From contig MU006216.1 in the NCBI GenBank assembly GCA_010093685.1, positions 757,065-821,064 on the forward strand: a stretch of DNA of 64,000 nt. The letters run 5' to 3'. The position numbers were made by a program, and so were the translations under genes. Source of the stretch: Ophiobolus disseminans. Taxonomy: Eukaryota; Ascomycota; Dothideomycetes; Pleosporales; Phaeosphaeriaceae. The notes beneath the pieces were generated by a model that searched no databases, was not told the DNA's origin, and was given only the letters and a program-made list of their open reading frames with translations. Shown one piece after another: positions 12,399 through 21,846 of this stretch (position 1 is its first letter; the number at the start of each line of letters is the position of its first letter).

Positions 12399-12505
12399 AT
12401 GGCTTCCACATTTTCGGCACACCTCACTCAGGTGTGTCTTTCTCTCTCCTCCATTTTCTTCCTTCATTGACTCTTCAGACACTTGGAAAGTCTCACGATG
12501 TGTGA
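12399..12505 (+). other. Possible spliced micro-ORF of 19 codons
   Basis: An ATG at 12399 opens 11 codons, then a well-formed intron at 12432-12478 (GTGTGT donor, TTGACTCTTCAG acceptor), then eight codons and TGA. The spliced peptide is only 19 residues. This could be the first exons of a gene whose later exons I could not resolve, an upstream ORF, or part of a non-coding transcript. No family resemblance. Confidence 0.2.
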
Positions 12506-13740
12506 CATCATGTCCACACTCAACATCGCGCATCTCCACAGCGATTCACCACAACAACTTCGACTTCGACCTCGAGCCTTCCTCCGTCCATCATCACCAT
12601 GTCACATCACCCTTGATTGACTTCAACACTTGCCATCGTCGGTCCAACATCGAGTCCACCTAACTTCAACATGCATCAACATCCTTCTTCTCAAGTCACC
12701 CTCAAGACTCCTTACATGCATCGACTCACACCATCTCAAGTCGTTCTCATGACACCGACACCATATCAACGGCATCCACGGACCAGCTCTTGCTCGACTG
12801 TCAGTCTACCTTCACTCCTTCATCTATCATCGACATCCACCACACCAACTTTCCTCTCACTGCACTTGATGGCGCCTTCGGATCACGTCAATTCATGCTG
12901 CAGTTGAGTCTTCGCCTCTTCATCTATCATCGACATCCATCATCGACATCCACCACACCACCTTTGCCTCGGCTCTATACAGACATCATTCTCCCCCTTC
13001 AACACTTGGTAAGGTTATGCTCACATCCCTCCCACACTCCTTCCTCATCCAGTTCGCGATTCGGGGTCTCATTCATGAGGCTTGGTCTCAGCTGATCATG
13101 TCGTAACAACATACGGTGCGGGAGGACAGAGCGTCTTTGTACGTGGCCTTCCGTATGCTTGTTTGGCAGACACCTCGTAGCTGATTCTCGCTCGGTGCCT
13201 CCCTTGATCATACGGCTGAGCCTGCACTTCGTGATGGCGCCCTCACGGGTCAGGTTAATTCAGGAACGCAGCTTGAATCTTCTGGCTTGTTGGTTGGTTT
13301 ATGATGGTTTGTGGTGCTGACATGGCTAGGACTTGGTTTGGATCGGGTTTGGACATTGATGCTGATGGATGGTGGTTGGACTCCATCATGGTGGTTGGAT
13401 CCTGGTTGGACATCTTTGAGCTTGGAGTGTTGTGAACATGGTAGAACATCAAGGTTGGAACTGATCATCAAGTCATATAAAGAAATTATCTGCAGGACTG
13501 GAAGGAACTTACAGCATCAACGAATCCATCACTCATTCACACACTTGACTTCTTCACTGCTTTATCCTCTTGTCGTGACTGACTCACATTACTGGTGTCT
13601 TGTACAGCCTTCTCATGCTACACATGTTGCGACATACTCACACTCTGACCAGCTCTTTAACAATGCGGATATCATGATGCGTTCCAACTATGCGACGTAC
13701 TTGAGTGCTGAGAAGAGCGCCCATGCGACAGCCATCCTCC
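12506..13740. other. Strand-skewed low-complexity tract
   Basis: From about 12,500 to 13,080 the plus strand is rich in C, T and A and very poor in G, with repeated CATCGACATCCAC-type words (copies near 12818-12850 and 12919-12962). From about 13,260 to 13,450 the bias flips to G/T-rich and C-poor, with repeated TGGTTGG-type words. No long conserved reading frame was found. It may be transcribed but I cannot assign a gene. Confidence 0.4.
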
Positions 13741-14526
13741 TCATGCACTGCTCCTCCCAAGAGACCTAAACCAATATCTCATCTTCTTCTGGCTACTTCC
13801 AGTTGTTCCGTCCTCCTCTCCGGCGATCGCTTCCGCTGAGTCGTTCTGCTCTGGTGTAGGAGCCGCTGTCGCCTCCGAAGACCATGGCGAACTCATGCCA
13901 GCAACGCCAGAGTCACGGGCGCTTCTCCGTCCCAACGAGCCGTACCACAACCTCTTTCTCCCTTGCCTGTTCTCATTCGTACCCGTCGCCGCTTGGGAAT
14001 CGCTGCCCTCGGGTATGATAGCCGCCGCGGCCGGCGCAGCTTGTGGTGGATCAATGCCACGCGCACTTCTCCCTAGTGAGCCAAACCAACTTCTCGTCTT
14101 CCTTTTACCATGCTTGAGGATGGTGCGCACTCCTTCCACACGCAAGTTGTTATGATCAGATGTATCCTCTGGCGCTGGTACTGGGCGTGGAACAAGATAC
14201 TGCACCTGATCTGTAACGGGGTTGTACCGTGTGGAGAGGATGGTGGCACCCGGGAGAGCTTGGTGTGTATTTGGGGTGTTAGTTGGCGAGACGTAATCTT
14301 CGTGCTGCTAGAAGAAGATTGGCGGATCTGAGTGAGGTGAAGCGCCTAACTGGTCTGGTTCTTTGGTACGTTGAATAAGCCGGGGGAGTCGTTTGAGCAG
14401 CGTATCTGTGTTTGGAGCATTTGGAGGCCGGTCCGGCAGTGCAAGAGCATTGTTATGAAACTCGGGTGGATCAGACGACATCGTGAGCGGCGTGCGCGTG
14501 TCTTCTAAATCTCGCGGGGTAGACAT
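13741..14526 (-). CDS. Repeat protein frame interrupted by one in-frame TAG
   Basis: From ATG at 14526 a minus-strand frame runs 72 codons (start MSTPRDLEDTRTPLTMSS), meets TAG at 14310-14308, then continues in the same frame without another stop for 188 codons to TGA at 13741. The part after the stop holds three copies of a basic-aromatic motif: TRSWFGSLGRSAR (14106-14059), RLWYGSLGRRSAR (13959-13915) and MRYWFRSLGRSSA (13788-13744), with Ala/Pro/Glu-rich spacers. There is no signal peptide and I do not recognise the family. The bases before the TAG (ATCTTCTTCTAG) look like a 3' splice site, but no upstream GT donor in the matching phase restores the frame. It may be a recent nonsense mutation, a readthrough stop, a splice form from an exon I cannot see, or an assembly error. 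Confidence 0.4.
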
Positions 14527-15363
14527 TGGAGAGGACCAGGGTCGGACGGGTTGGCCCGGCACGGGGAATGATGAGTCTTTCTCAAGTATGTATACTTCAG
14601 TACTAGACGGTGAAGATGGGATGGCGCAACGTTAAAGCTAAGAGAGCGTGCGTGTGATGCTGCGGTTTTCGTCGCCATTTCTGCCGCTAGACGTGAAGGC
14701 GGAAGCTTGACCATGCGTAGCTTCTTCATTCGCTGGGCTCGAGCAGAAAGTGCGACCTAAGTATCCATTCTGACTGGATGCTTAGACTAAGATCCTGTGC
14801 AAATTAAGTTTCTGCTACCCGGTCACTGGGAAGAAGGTAAGAGTCTCGAGGACATCTTTTAAGGTCCAGGCTCTGATCTAGTCTCTGGCAGTAGAACAAA
14901 GTTCTCAACTTGTGATTAATGAGCGCGAAGGTGTTGATAATCTTGTGTCGCGGTATCTGAGTCTTCACAGGAAAGCAACGGACGTGGATATCCTCAACTT
15001 GAATACTTACTTCGACCCAAACATCTGAGTTCTATGCCAGCAGGTTGCCAACATTCGACATTGTCATTCGAGGGACAACGCAAATCATCTCGTTTGTAGC
15101 TCCAATATACAGCATCGCCAACTCAGCACGACCTGCTTAAACCATCTCTCGGTAATTTGATAACATAACGATAAATTTGGTTCGCGCCTGGCTGTTCTCA
15201 ATTCGATCAAAGCATGCATTGTAAAGCTCGGTGAAGGAGTGAAGCCCGAAGGCACATACGAGTCAGATAACGAGCGCGTAGCAGGACCCCGCCAATCACC
15301 TTCCCCGCTTACTGACCTCATCGCGCCGTCCGACACCTCTCTTCTCGCTATCAGGCCCGAAAC
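14527..15363. promoter_or_regulatory. Divergent intergenic region
   Basis: About 840 bp between the interrupted repeat-protein frame (-) and the F-box-like gene (+). Minus-strand frames overlapping 14505-14729 show no family signature. No clear core promoter motif was found. Confidence 0.45.
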
Positions 15364-16221
15364 ATGTCCAAACTTGACGCCTTACCACTAGAAATCCTAC
15401 TGGAGATCTTGGAATACAACACCATCGCGCACAACCGCTGTCCGACATCGGAGCACCCGTTGAACGCCGTCGCCAGCGCAAACAGACATCTCCACGCCGT
15501 CGTCGAGGAATACGCGCGCGGACTATTGAAGCAACATGCAAACTTCACGCCACCAAAGAACTCCAAGACGTTCAGCTGTCGCAAGAAATGGCTAGCGGAG
15601 ATGTGCCAGTTTTGCAGGCGCAAGAGCCAGCGAAGAGCGATATTGTACAACGCCGTGACGTGCTGTCGCCTTTGCGACAAGCAGAAGTATCCGAAGATGG
15701 TACGCCTCACAACCCTATCTGTTGATGCAGGAAGTAGATGTAGAGATGCTGATGAAGTACAGACAATGACGCAAGCCACAAAAGACCACTACCTCTCCAA
15801 ACTCGACCTCTTCACCCCCAACGCCCTCCATCCTGCCCTCCCGCCTCTGACCACCGGCTTACACACCGTCATGGGCAGCGGCTGCACCATGATACTCGAG
15901 TGCGATGTACTCTCCCGCAAAGCACATATCAAGTCGCTCCTCGGCGGAAGCGCAGAGACACACATGCAGCGCCGACCCGCGGCGCATGATCGCATCATTG
16001 CGCATATGGGGCTATATTATTGCTGCGGGAATGGCCGTCGCCCGGGTGGATGGCGAAAAGCACCCAACTTGAGTGATGCGGCGATGGAGAAGGCGGCGAA
16101 GAGTATGAAGACGGAGGAGGGGCGGAGGGAGTATGTCAGGAGGAATTTGGAGAAGGAGTGGCAGGGCATGGGGATGGGTACTGGGAGGAGTAGGGATGAC
16201 CCCTTGGAAGTGGATGATTGA
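15364..16221 (+). CDS. F-box-like protein with paired CxxC motifs
   Basis: Two exons, 15364-15699 and 15763-16221, give about 264 residues. The N-terminus (LDALPLEILLEILEY) is a typical F-box start; such proteins usually tether substrates to an SCF ubiquitin ligase through Skp1. Residues 79-105 carry CQFC and CRLC about 20 residues apart, a pattern I associate with a large group of ascomycete F-box proteins and which may bind zinc. LDLFTPNALHPALPPLTTG and MILECDVLSRKAHIKSLLG follow the same family pattern. The 63-nt intron (GTACGC donor, GTACAG acceptor) is a multiple of three with no stop, so retention would add 21 residues; removal joins PKM to TMTQATKDHY, which fits relatives better. Substrate unknown. 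Confidence 0.7.
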   Translation: MSKLDALPLEILLEILEYNTIAHNRCPTSEHPLNAVASANRHLHAVVEEYARGLLKQHANFTPPKNSKTFSCRKKWLAEMCQFCRRKSQRRAILYNAVTCCRLCDKQKYPKMVRLTTLSVDAGSRCRDADEVQTMTQATKDHYLSKLDLFTPNALHPALPPLTTGLHTVMGSGCTMILECDVLSRKAHIKSLLGGSAETHMQRRPAAHDRIIAHMGLYYCCGNGRRPGGWRKAPNLSDAAMEKAAKSMKTEEGRREYVRRNLEKEWQGMGMGTGRSRDDPLEVDD

Positions 16222-16381
16222 ATATTGATGTTCTCATGACGACGAGGAGCGTGCGATTTGGATATGTGGGTGTGGCTGACCGGAGTTTTGGATAGTTGGT
16301 TATATTTGCTGAGATACCCAGTCACTTGAATACCATGAGCGAACCACGATTTCACGCACTTCTGCAACTAGCCGTGCACTT

Positions 16382-17715
16382 TCAAACAGCTGGTCTCCTC
16401 CCAACCCACAATCTGTAGCTCCGGTACGGACCTCTCCTCTTGTCCGCGTTCCCATACTGAAACGGCGGCCCCAGCGTCAACTGATTCGTGTTGAACCACA
16501 GCCATCCATCCAAAACAGCCATACTGTCCGCATGCTGAATCAACGCACTCCTCACCAGTGTCTTAACCACGTAATCATCCGCCGGAAGTAGCCCACCACC
16601 ACCCGGAGCGTTACCATTAACAGTCATGTTTTGCTCAGACTTGAGCGTATCGACATAGTAGATAGCGTTCTGCTCGCTTGCTGCTATATACACACGACCC
16701 CGATCGTCTGCAGTGAATCCCGCTTGCTCAGAGGCGATTTGGCCCGGGTTCTGCACTGCGGCGAGGACTTGTGCGTCTGTGAGGTTGGGGTTGATGAGTG
16801 TGGATTGGGCGATGTAGTAGAAGCGGCGAGAGGCGAGGACACCCCAGTAGAAATTGCCGGATGCTATGGTATGTGTTAGTGGTCATTTGGTGCAAGGGTT
16901 GGGTGGAGGGGAAGTTACTGACCCAGTGCGATGCCGTCTGCAGCAGTGGTACTGTGACCTCGCTTTGTACCGTTCCATCTATAAATCAACTCACCGTCGT
17001 ACGAGCCCACATACTTCTCGTCTGCGCGCACAACGCTGATGTTGAATAGTCTGCGCACACCCTTGCCATTCTCAAGATCAATCGCTAGAAGCGAGCTGTT
17101 CGTGCTGGCATCGGTAATGAACGCATATCCCTTTCTTCCTCCCAGCGTGGTATTGACTTTCATGTCATTCATATTCATTCCGTAAGCCAGAAGATCTTGT
17201 GGAATGGGGTACGTGCGAATGTGCTCTGCGGTCGTCTCATTGAAGCTCATGAGTTTGGCGCCGCCGAATATTGCGTCAGAGCCAGCGGGCGCACCAGCAG
17301 GAATGCCACTGTCTACGACCCATAAGCGGCCTCGATCATCACGTATAATGTTTTGTACATTGATGAAGCACGTGCTCGGATCTTGGCCGGAAGTGCAGTT
17401 TTGCAGAGCAGCATTCGGCCAGGGCTTCTCGTCGTTGAACGAAGTACAGATGACGACGTTGCTTGGTGTTTGGCCGGCGTTGCGAGGATACGTCAGATAT
17501 AGATTGTGGTTGGTGTCAATAGCTAGGCCTGTAGATGGTCTCTGGCTGTCGTGGATTGCTTCCAGTGATGGGCCAACGACAGTGAAGTCTTGAGCGTATG
17601 CTCCATGTGTATAGCCAGGCCCGAAAGGACGGAAGCCGCCTGGTGGAGTGTCAAAGTATGTGGTCGCTGTCGCGGATGCGATGGGGATGGCCAGTGCCAA
17701 AGGAAAGACGAACAT
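16382..17715 (-). CDS. Secreted Yellow / major royal jelly family protein
   Basis: Two exons, 17715-16923 and 16863-16382, separated by a 59-nt intron (GTCAGT donor, branch CACTAAC, CATAG acceptor), give 424 residues. The N-terminus is a hydrophobic signal peptide (about residues 1-17). The body matches the Yellow/royal-jelly beta-propeller family (PF03022): STGLAIDTNHNLYLTYPRN, IIRDDRGRLWVVDSGIP, YAFITDASTNSSLLAIDLE, TAADGIAL before the splice, then LVRSALIQHADSMAVLDGWL. Insect members act in cuticle pigment and royal jelly; fungal members are uncharacterised, with roles in lactone hydrolysis or pigment chemistry only conjectured. Several N-x-S/T sites suit a secreted glycoprotein. The next gene upstream on the same strand is a secreted GMC oxidoreductase, but 640 bp lie between, so an operon-like link is not implied. 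Confidence 0.85.
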
Positions 17716-18354
17716 GTTGGATAGTTTGAGCAGTGTTGGAATGCTTTCTATATGGCGAAAGCCGTTTGGAATGCTATAGTAGACGTCCCCGCATTATGCA
17801 GACCCCTACCTCTACTCAGCTCAATGACGCATACGGTAAGTATTCTAATCACGATAATTGGTAGAACATGTGTTCAACATTACGGAACCAAAATCCTGGG
17901 AAGATGAACGGTAATAAGCTTTAGTCTTATGGAGCATTGCCGGTGCCCAGAAGCAGGGAGAAAAGTAAGGTTGAGGACGGACTTGCGTGCAAAAGGAAAT
18001 GCAAAGCCAGAAGACTTCATACTTGGTCGAGACAAACATACCAGGATTCCATTAGTTACACTCGCTGCTTCTTGTGATTTTATAAATGCCGTCGATGTTT
18101 CTGAGTCGGCAAAGAGCTGAGGTGATGACGCAATAGTGCAGAAGCGAGCTTGTTCGGCCCATGGGTACCTGCAGCAGCGTCCTGCACACCCATTTCAACA
18201 CTGACGGAAATGGTTACGAGATGTCGACCAAAAAGATGAACATGTAATGAACTTTCGCATCATGTACAAAGACATCCAAATTAACACAGGTACGAGAAAG
18301 TTGATTATAATCCTGATCAGACATGCATTGCGCACTCCACTCATGGCGGTACAT
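17716..18354. promoter_or_regulatory. Intergenic region upstream of Yellow-like gene
   Basis: About 640 bp between two minus-strand genes: promoter of the Yellow-like gene on the left and 3' end of the GMC oxidoreductase on the right. It is AT-richer than the flanking coding sequence. No coding frame with support. Confidence 0.5.
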
Positions 18355-20272
18355 CTACGCCCTCTTCTTGATTAAATCAGCCGCCTTCTCCGCAATTGCG
18401 TACATGGTAGCCTGGAGATGAGCAGCTGGAATCAAGGGAATAATGCTAGCGTCAATGACACTCAGCTTGTTCACACCATACACCAACAGCTTGTCGCTAA
18501 CGCAACCGCCCAGGTTCTCCGGCATCATGCTGCAACCTCCGCTGGGATGGGCGAAGGTGGGCTGCAGGGTTCCCTTCTCAATACCACCGCGAATGATGTC
18601 CTCGTCCGACTGGTACTGTGGCCCAGGGGCCGTCTCAACGGGCTTGTATTGGGCCAATTCCTTGCTCGCCCAGTGTGCGCGGTTGTACTTGGTCAACGCA
18701 ATCATGACATCGGCATCGACGGGGTTTTGAAACGTGTTCCACTGGACGATGGGATATGCGGCGGGGTTGGTGTTGTTAAGCGTGATGGTGCCGCGTGAGA
18801 GTGGCTTGTTGTTGGCGATACCACTGAAGCCTACAGGCTGAATTACTATCTCTCCCACGGCGGCATCGGCTTCGGAGAACTGGTGCGCCAGGATTTCGCG
18901 CTGCTTAACGAAACCGGCAAGAAGGTTCTTGTCCTTGGAGTAACGGGCTGGTAGGAAATTGGTTGCAACTTGGGAACGAAGCTTGGATACAACCTTCTTG
19001 TAGCCCGAGTCGAAATGCTGTAGTGCAATAAAGACGAGGCCTTGAGCCTTGCCCACGGAGTAAGGTCCAGTCTTGGTCTTGAGATATTCATCGTACGAGG
19101 TCTGGTTGAAGGCTGCGTCGGTGTTGAGAGCTGCCTGGTTTTCTGGATTCAGATTTTGGATATCGAAATTCATGTAGTTTGCAATGTGATCCTGGAAGTT
19201 CGAGCCCACAGCCGGGAGCTCTTTCTTCACAGCGACACCAGCAGCCTCGAGGACGTCCTTTGGTCCAACGCCAGACAACATGAGAAGGTGAGGAGTAAAC
19301 ACTCCACCAGCAGCGAGGATAACCTCTTTGGCGGCAAAGGCATGGGCCTGTTTCTTGGAGCCGTTTGGAGTGTACTTGACACCCGTGGCGGTCAAAGCAC
19401 CAACTCTGTTCTTTTCGAAGATGATTTCGTCAACATGGGTGTTGGATAGCAACTTCAGGTTCTTACGCGACACGATTGGGTCGTAGTATGCAGAGCGCGA
19501 AGTACTACGGGTGGCGGTCGCCTTGTTGATGGAGTTCGGCGACCAGTACACACCTACAGGCTCATTAAAGCCCTCCTTTGGGTGGGGAATATTAACTCGG
19601 TCCCACGAATGGAACATCGTCTTCATGTCCAGAAACTGGTCTGTGGAGCATGGAGTCAGTATGATTGTTCCGCGCCTGTGACATGAGCGCTGCTTACAAT
19701 CTGGAATCGAAACTTTCAAAGGACCTTGGCCGTAAGCGTCGGTCTCATACGTGATGCCAAACTCCTTCGCTGTCTCCTTAGACGGTGGATCGAAAGCGTT
19801 ACTCTTCATGAAGTACGGCTTCAAGTCGCTCCATCCCCAACCCTCGTTACCGAGCTCCGCCCATGCGTCATAATCGGCATCAGCACCGCGGTCAAATTGC
19901 ATGCCATTGACGTAGGATCCACCACCGACTACGTTACCGACAGTGACGAGGAAAGTCTGGTTTCCAAGGTTCTGTACGGGCGCACTGAATATGTCGTACA
20001 TAGCAGCGAGATTCAGTCCTCCCGAATTCCCTGGGATGCTGGATTGAGTGCCATTATTGAGGATGCCGTTCTCGATAACCAATACAGTTTCTGTCGCGCG
20101 AACTTTTAGTCCAACGCCCTCTCTCTAGCATCAGGGCTGGCATACTCTTTGGGTCTTCACTCAACCTATTAGCAACAACAAGACCGGTTGTACCACCTCC
20201 AACGATGACATAATCATAGGTTGTCTGGGCTGCTGCGGCACTGAAGGAAAGAAGAATGACGGACGATCGCAT
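18355..20272 (-). CDS. Secreted GMC-family FAD oxidoreductase
   Basis: Three exons, 20272-20146, 20090-19698 and 19640-18355, give about 601 residues. Residues 1-16 are a signal peptide (MRSSVILLSFSAAAAQ), followed by the FAD Rossmann motif DYVIVGGGTTGLVVANRLSE. GNVVGGGSYVNGMQFDRGA is the first GMC signature region and LAAGGVFTPHLLMLSGVGP matches the second. The C-terminus holds FAHPSGGCSMMP, with the likely catalytic histidine, and KLSVIDASIIPLIPAAH. Intron 1 (55 nt) restores SEDPKKTVLVIENG. Intron 2 (57 nt) is a multiple of three without a stop; its removal gives SIPDYQFLDMK. GMC enzymes (CAZy AA3 and relatives) oxidise alcohols or sugars, often supplying hydrogen peroxide or quinone reduction. 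Substrate specificity cannot be told; aryl-alcohol, choline-type or secondary-metabolite roles are all possible. Confidence 0.88.
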
Positions 20273-21846
20273 ATTGTAACGAGTGACAGGGTGCGGCGAT
20301 GTGGGTGACCATGTGAGGTCTTGGAAGCAGCATCTTAAAAGGTCCCGGAAAGCTGGTGCTAAGGGTTGCCTCTGCATGTGGCTTTGATCTTGTCGCCTCT
20401 GAAAACGAAATGACAAATCCCGTGCTATCCAAGCAATAGCTTCGATAGCCTGGCAAAGGAATATTGTGTGTGATTGATGGGAATGGAGAATACTAGTCAT
20501 GGTCATCACTGATGCAAGTAGGATCCTAGCCAAGTTTGAGACGAACTAGTGCGGGGCGAACGGCTCAATCTCAAGCGGCCCGTCTCTTGCTTGAACGGCA
20601 CTTGCAAGTACGAGCTCAAAGCGTTTTCTCGAATTATTCGGTGAACACTGTCTTTAAAAATCTTGAACAAATTGCCAGCTCGTAGCCAGAATTAGGTTCA
20701 AACGTTGCACTATGACGCTCGTAGGTGCAATTGGTGTTTTAGACTGCGATTTCATGTGGCCGGGATGCTACGCTTTATGGTGTAGGATGCATTCGCCCGA
20801 AGACTTGGAGCTTCGTGGTCCCTGCGCCACGCGGCTCGGTTACAGGTGATCGGCGTGGGATTTATTGTAAGGGTTGTAAGGGTTGTAAGGGTTTACTGTT
20901 TCGAGCCTAGTGAGTGGAGTCGTAGAGGAATTGAAGAATCACCATCGCCAATCGCGCCCGTCTCCGCATCCTTCGGGATTATTCCAGGGTTACACACCTT
21001 GTACAGCGGCCTTCTGCGTCCGATGGCGACAGTTTCGTCTCTTGCGGCGTAATTATCTCTCCTTGATGACCGAGACCAGGTCCCGGGGTCACGATCTACA
21101 CGCTGCGATCTCGTCTGTCCATCTCAGAACCAAGAATCTGTGACCGCACGTACTATGAGATAGTAGTTGTGTCTAAGCAGGACTAGACGTACAAAATGGC
21201 AAGACTGTGGTAAGGGACTCACCACGATTCTCGATGGCGTTGCATTAGACTGAGCCAGTAATTTGGTGGCTTGTTTAGCTGCGGCAATTGAGCTGTAGTC
21301 TCCGAGCAGGCGAACCAAGCCCATGGTAATTTTCCTTCGCCTTCCCGTATTCAGTAGTTGGAAATGCGGTCAGGAACGAATCCATCTTGGCCATCGGACG
21401 AGCCACGTAGCCTGCCCGATCGTTGAGCGAGACTGCTGCTCCAATGCTCTGTGCAAAGTGTCCTGGACGTGAACATCAAAAAGTGTTGTGAGAAGTCGCA
21501 CATATTTCTCTGTTGCGGTCGTAACTACAAGTCGGTATAGAGATCCTCAGGGCTGTGATTGTGTCGGGTTTCGGGATGGAGAGGTCCGGCCGAAAAGTAA
21601 TTACTTGTTTCCATCTTGTATGATACGAGCGAGAACGACATGGATGATGGAGGAGCGCCGAATGAACTCCACCGCTCGTTCCTCGCGCTCCACCTGCTGT
21701 GATTTGTGCACTCTTCTTTCCAGGTACATACCCACAGATATAGAAATCGGGGGTCGTCTTCTGGTTGCTGTCGTTCTTACCACACGTCTCACTGATCGTC
21801 TCTTCTGTTTGACTTCTTTGGATACACGCCTTTCCTTTTGGTCACG
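20273..21846. promoter_or_regulatory. Divergent intergenic region with GTAAGGGTT triplicate
   Basis: About 1.57 kb between the GMC gene (-) and the rhodopsin-like gene (+). Near 20866-20895 a 9-nt word GTAAGGGTT occurs three times in tandem. Short frames on either strand have no recognisable features. Promoters for both neighbours must lie here, but I cannot place them. Confidence 0.45.

Noticed and set aside
13353..13769. Trp/Gly-rich plus-strand frame in the G/T-rich tract
   Set aside because: Its tryptophans come from TGG-rich low-complexity DNA; no start or homology support, and it overlaps the repeat-protein frame on the other strand.
20866..20895. GTAAGGGTT triplicate as interstitial telomere repeat
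   Set aside because: The unit is 9 nt and not the TTAGGG hexamer; only three copies. Treated as a simple local repeat.
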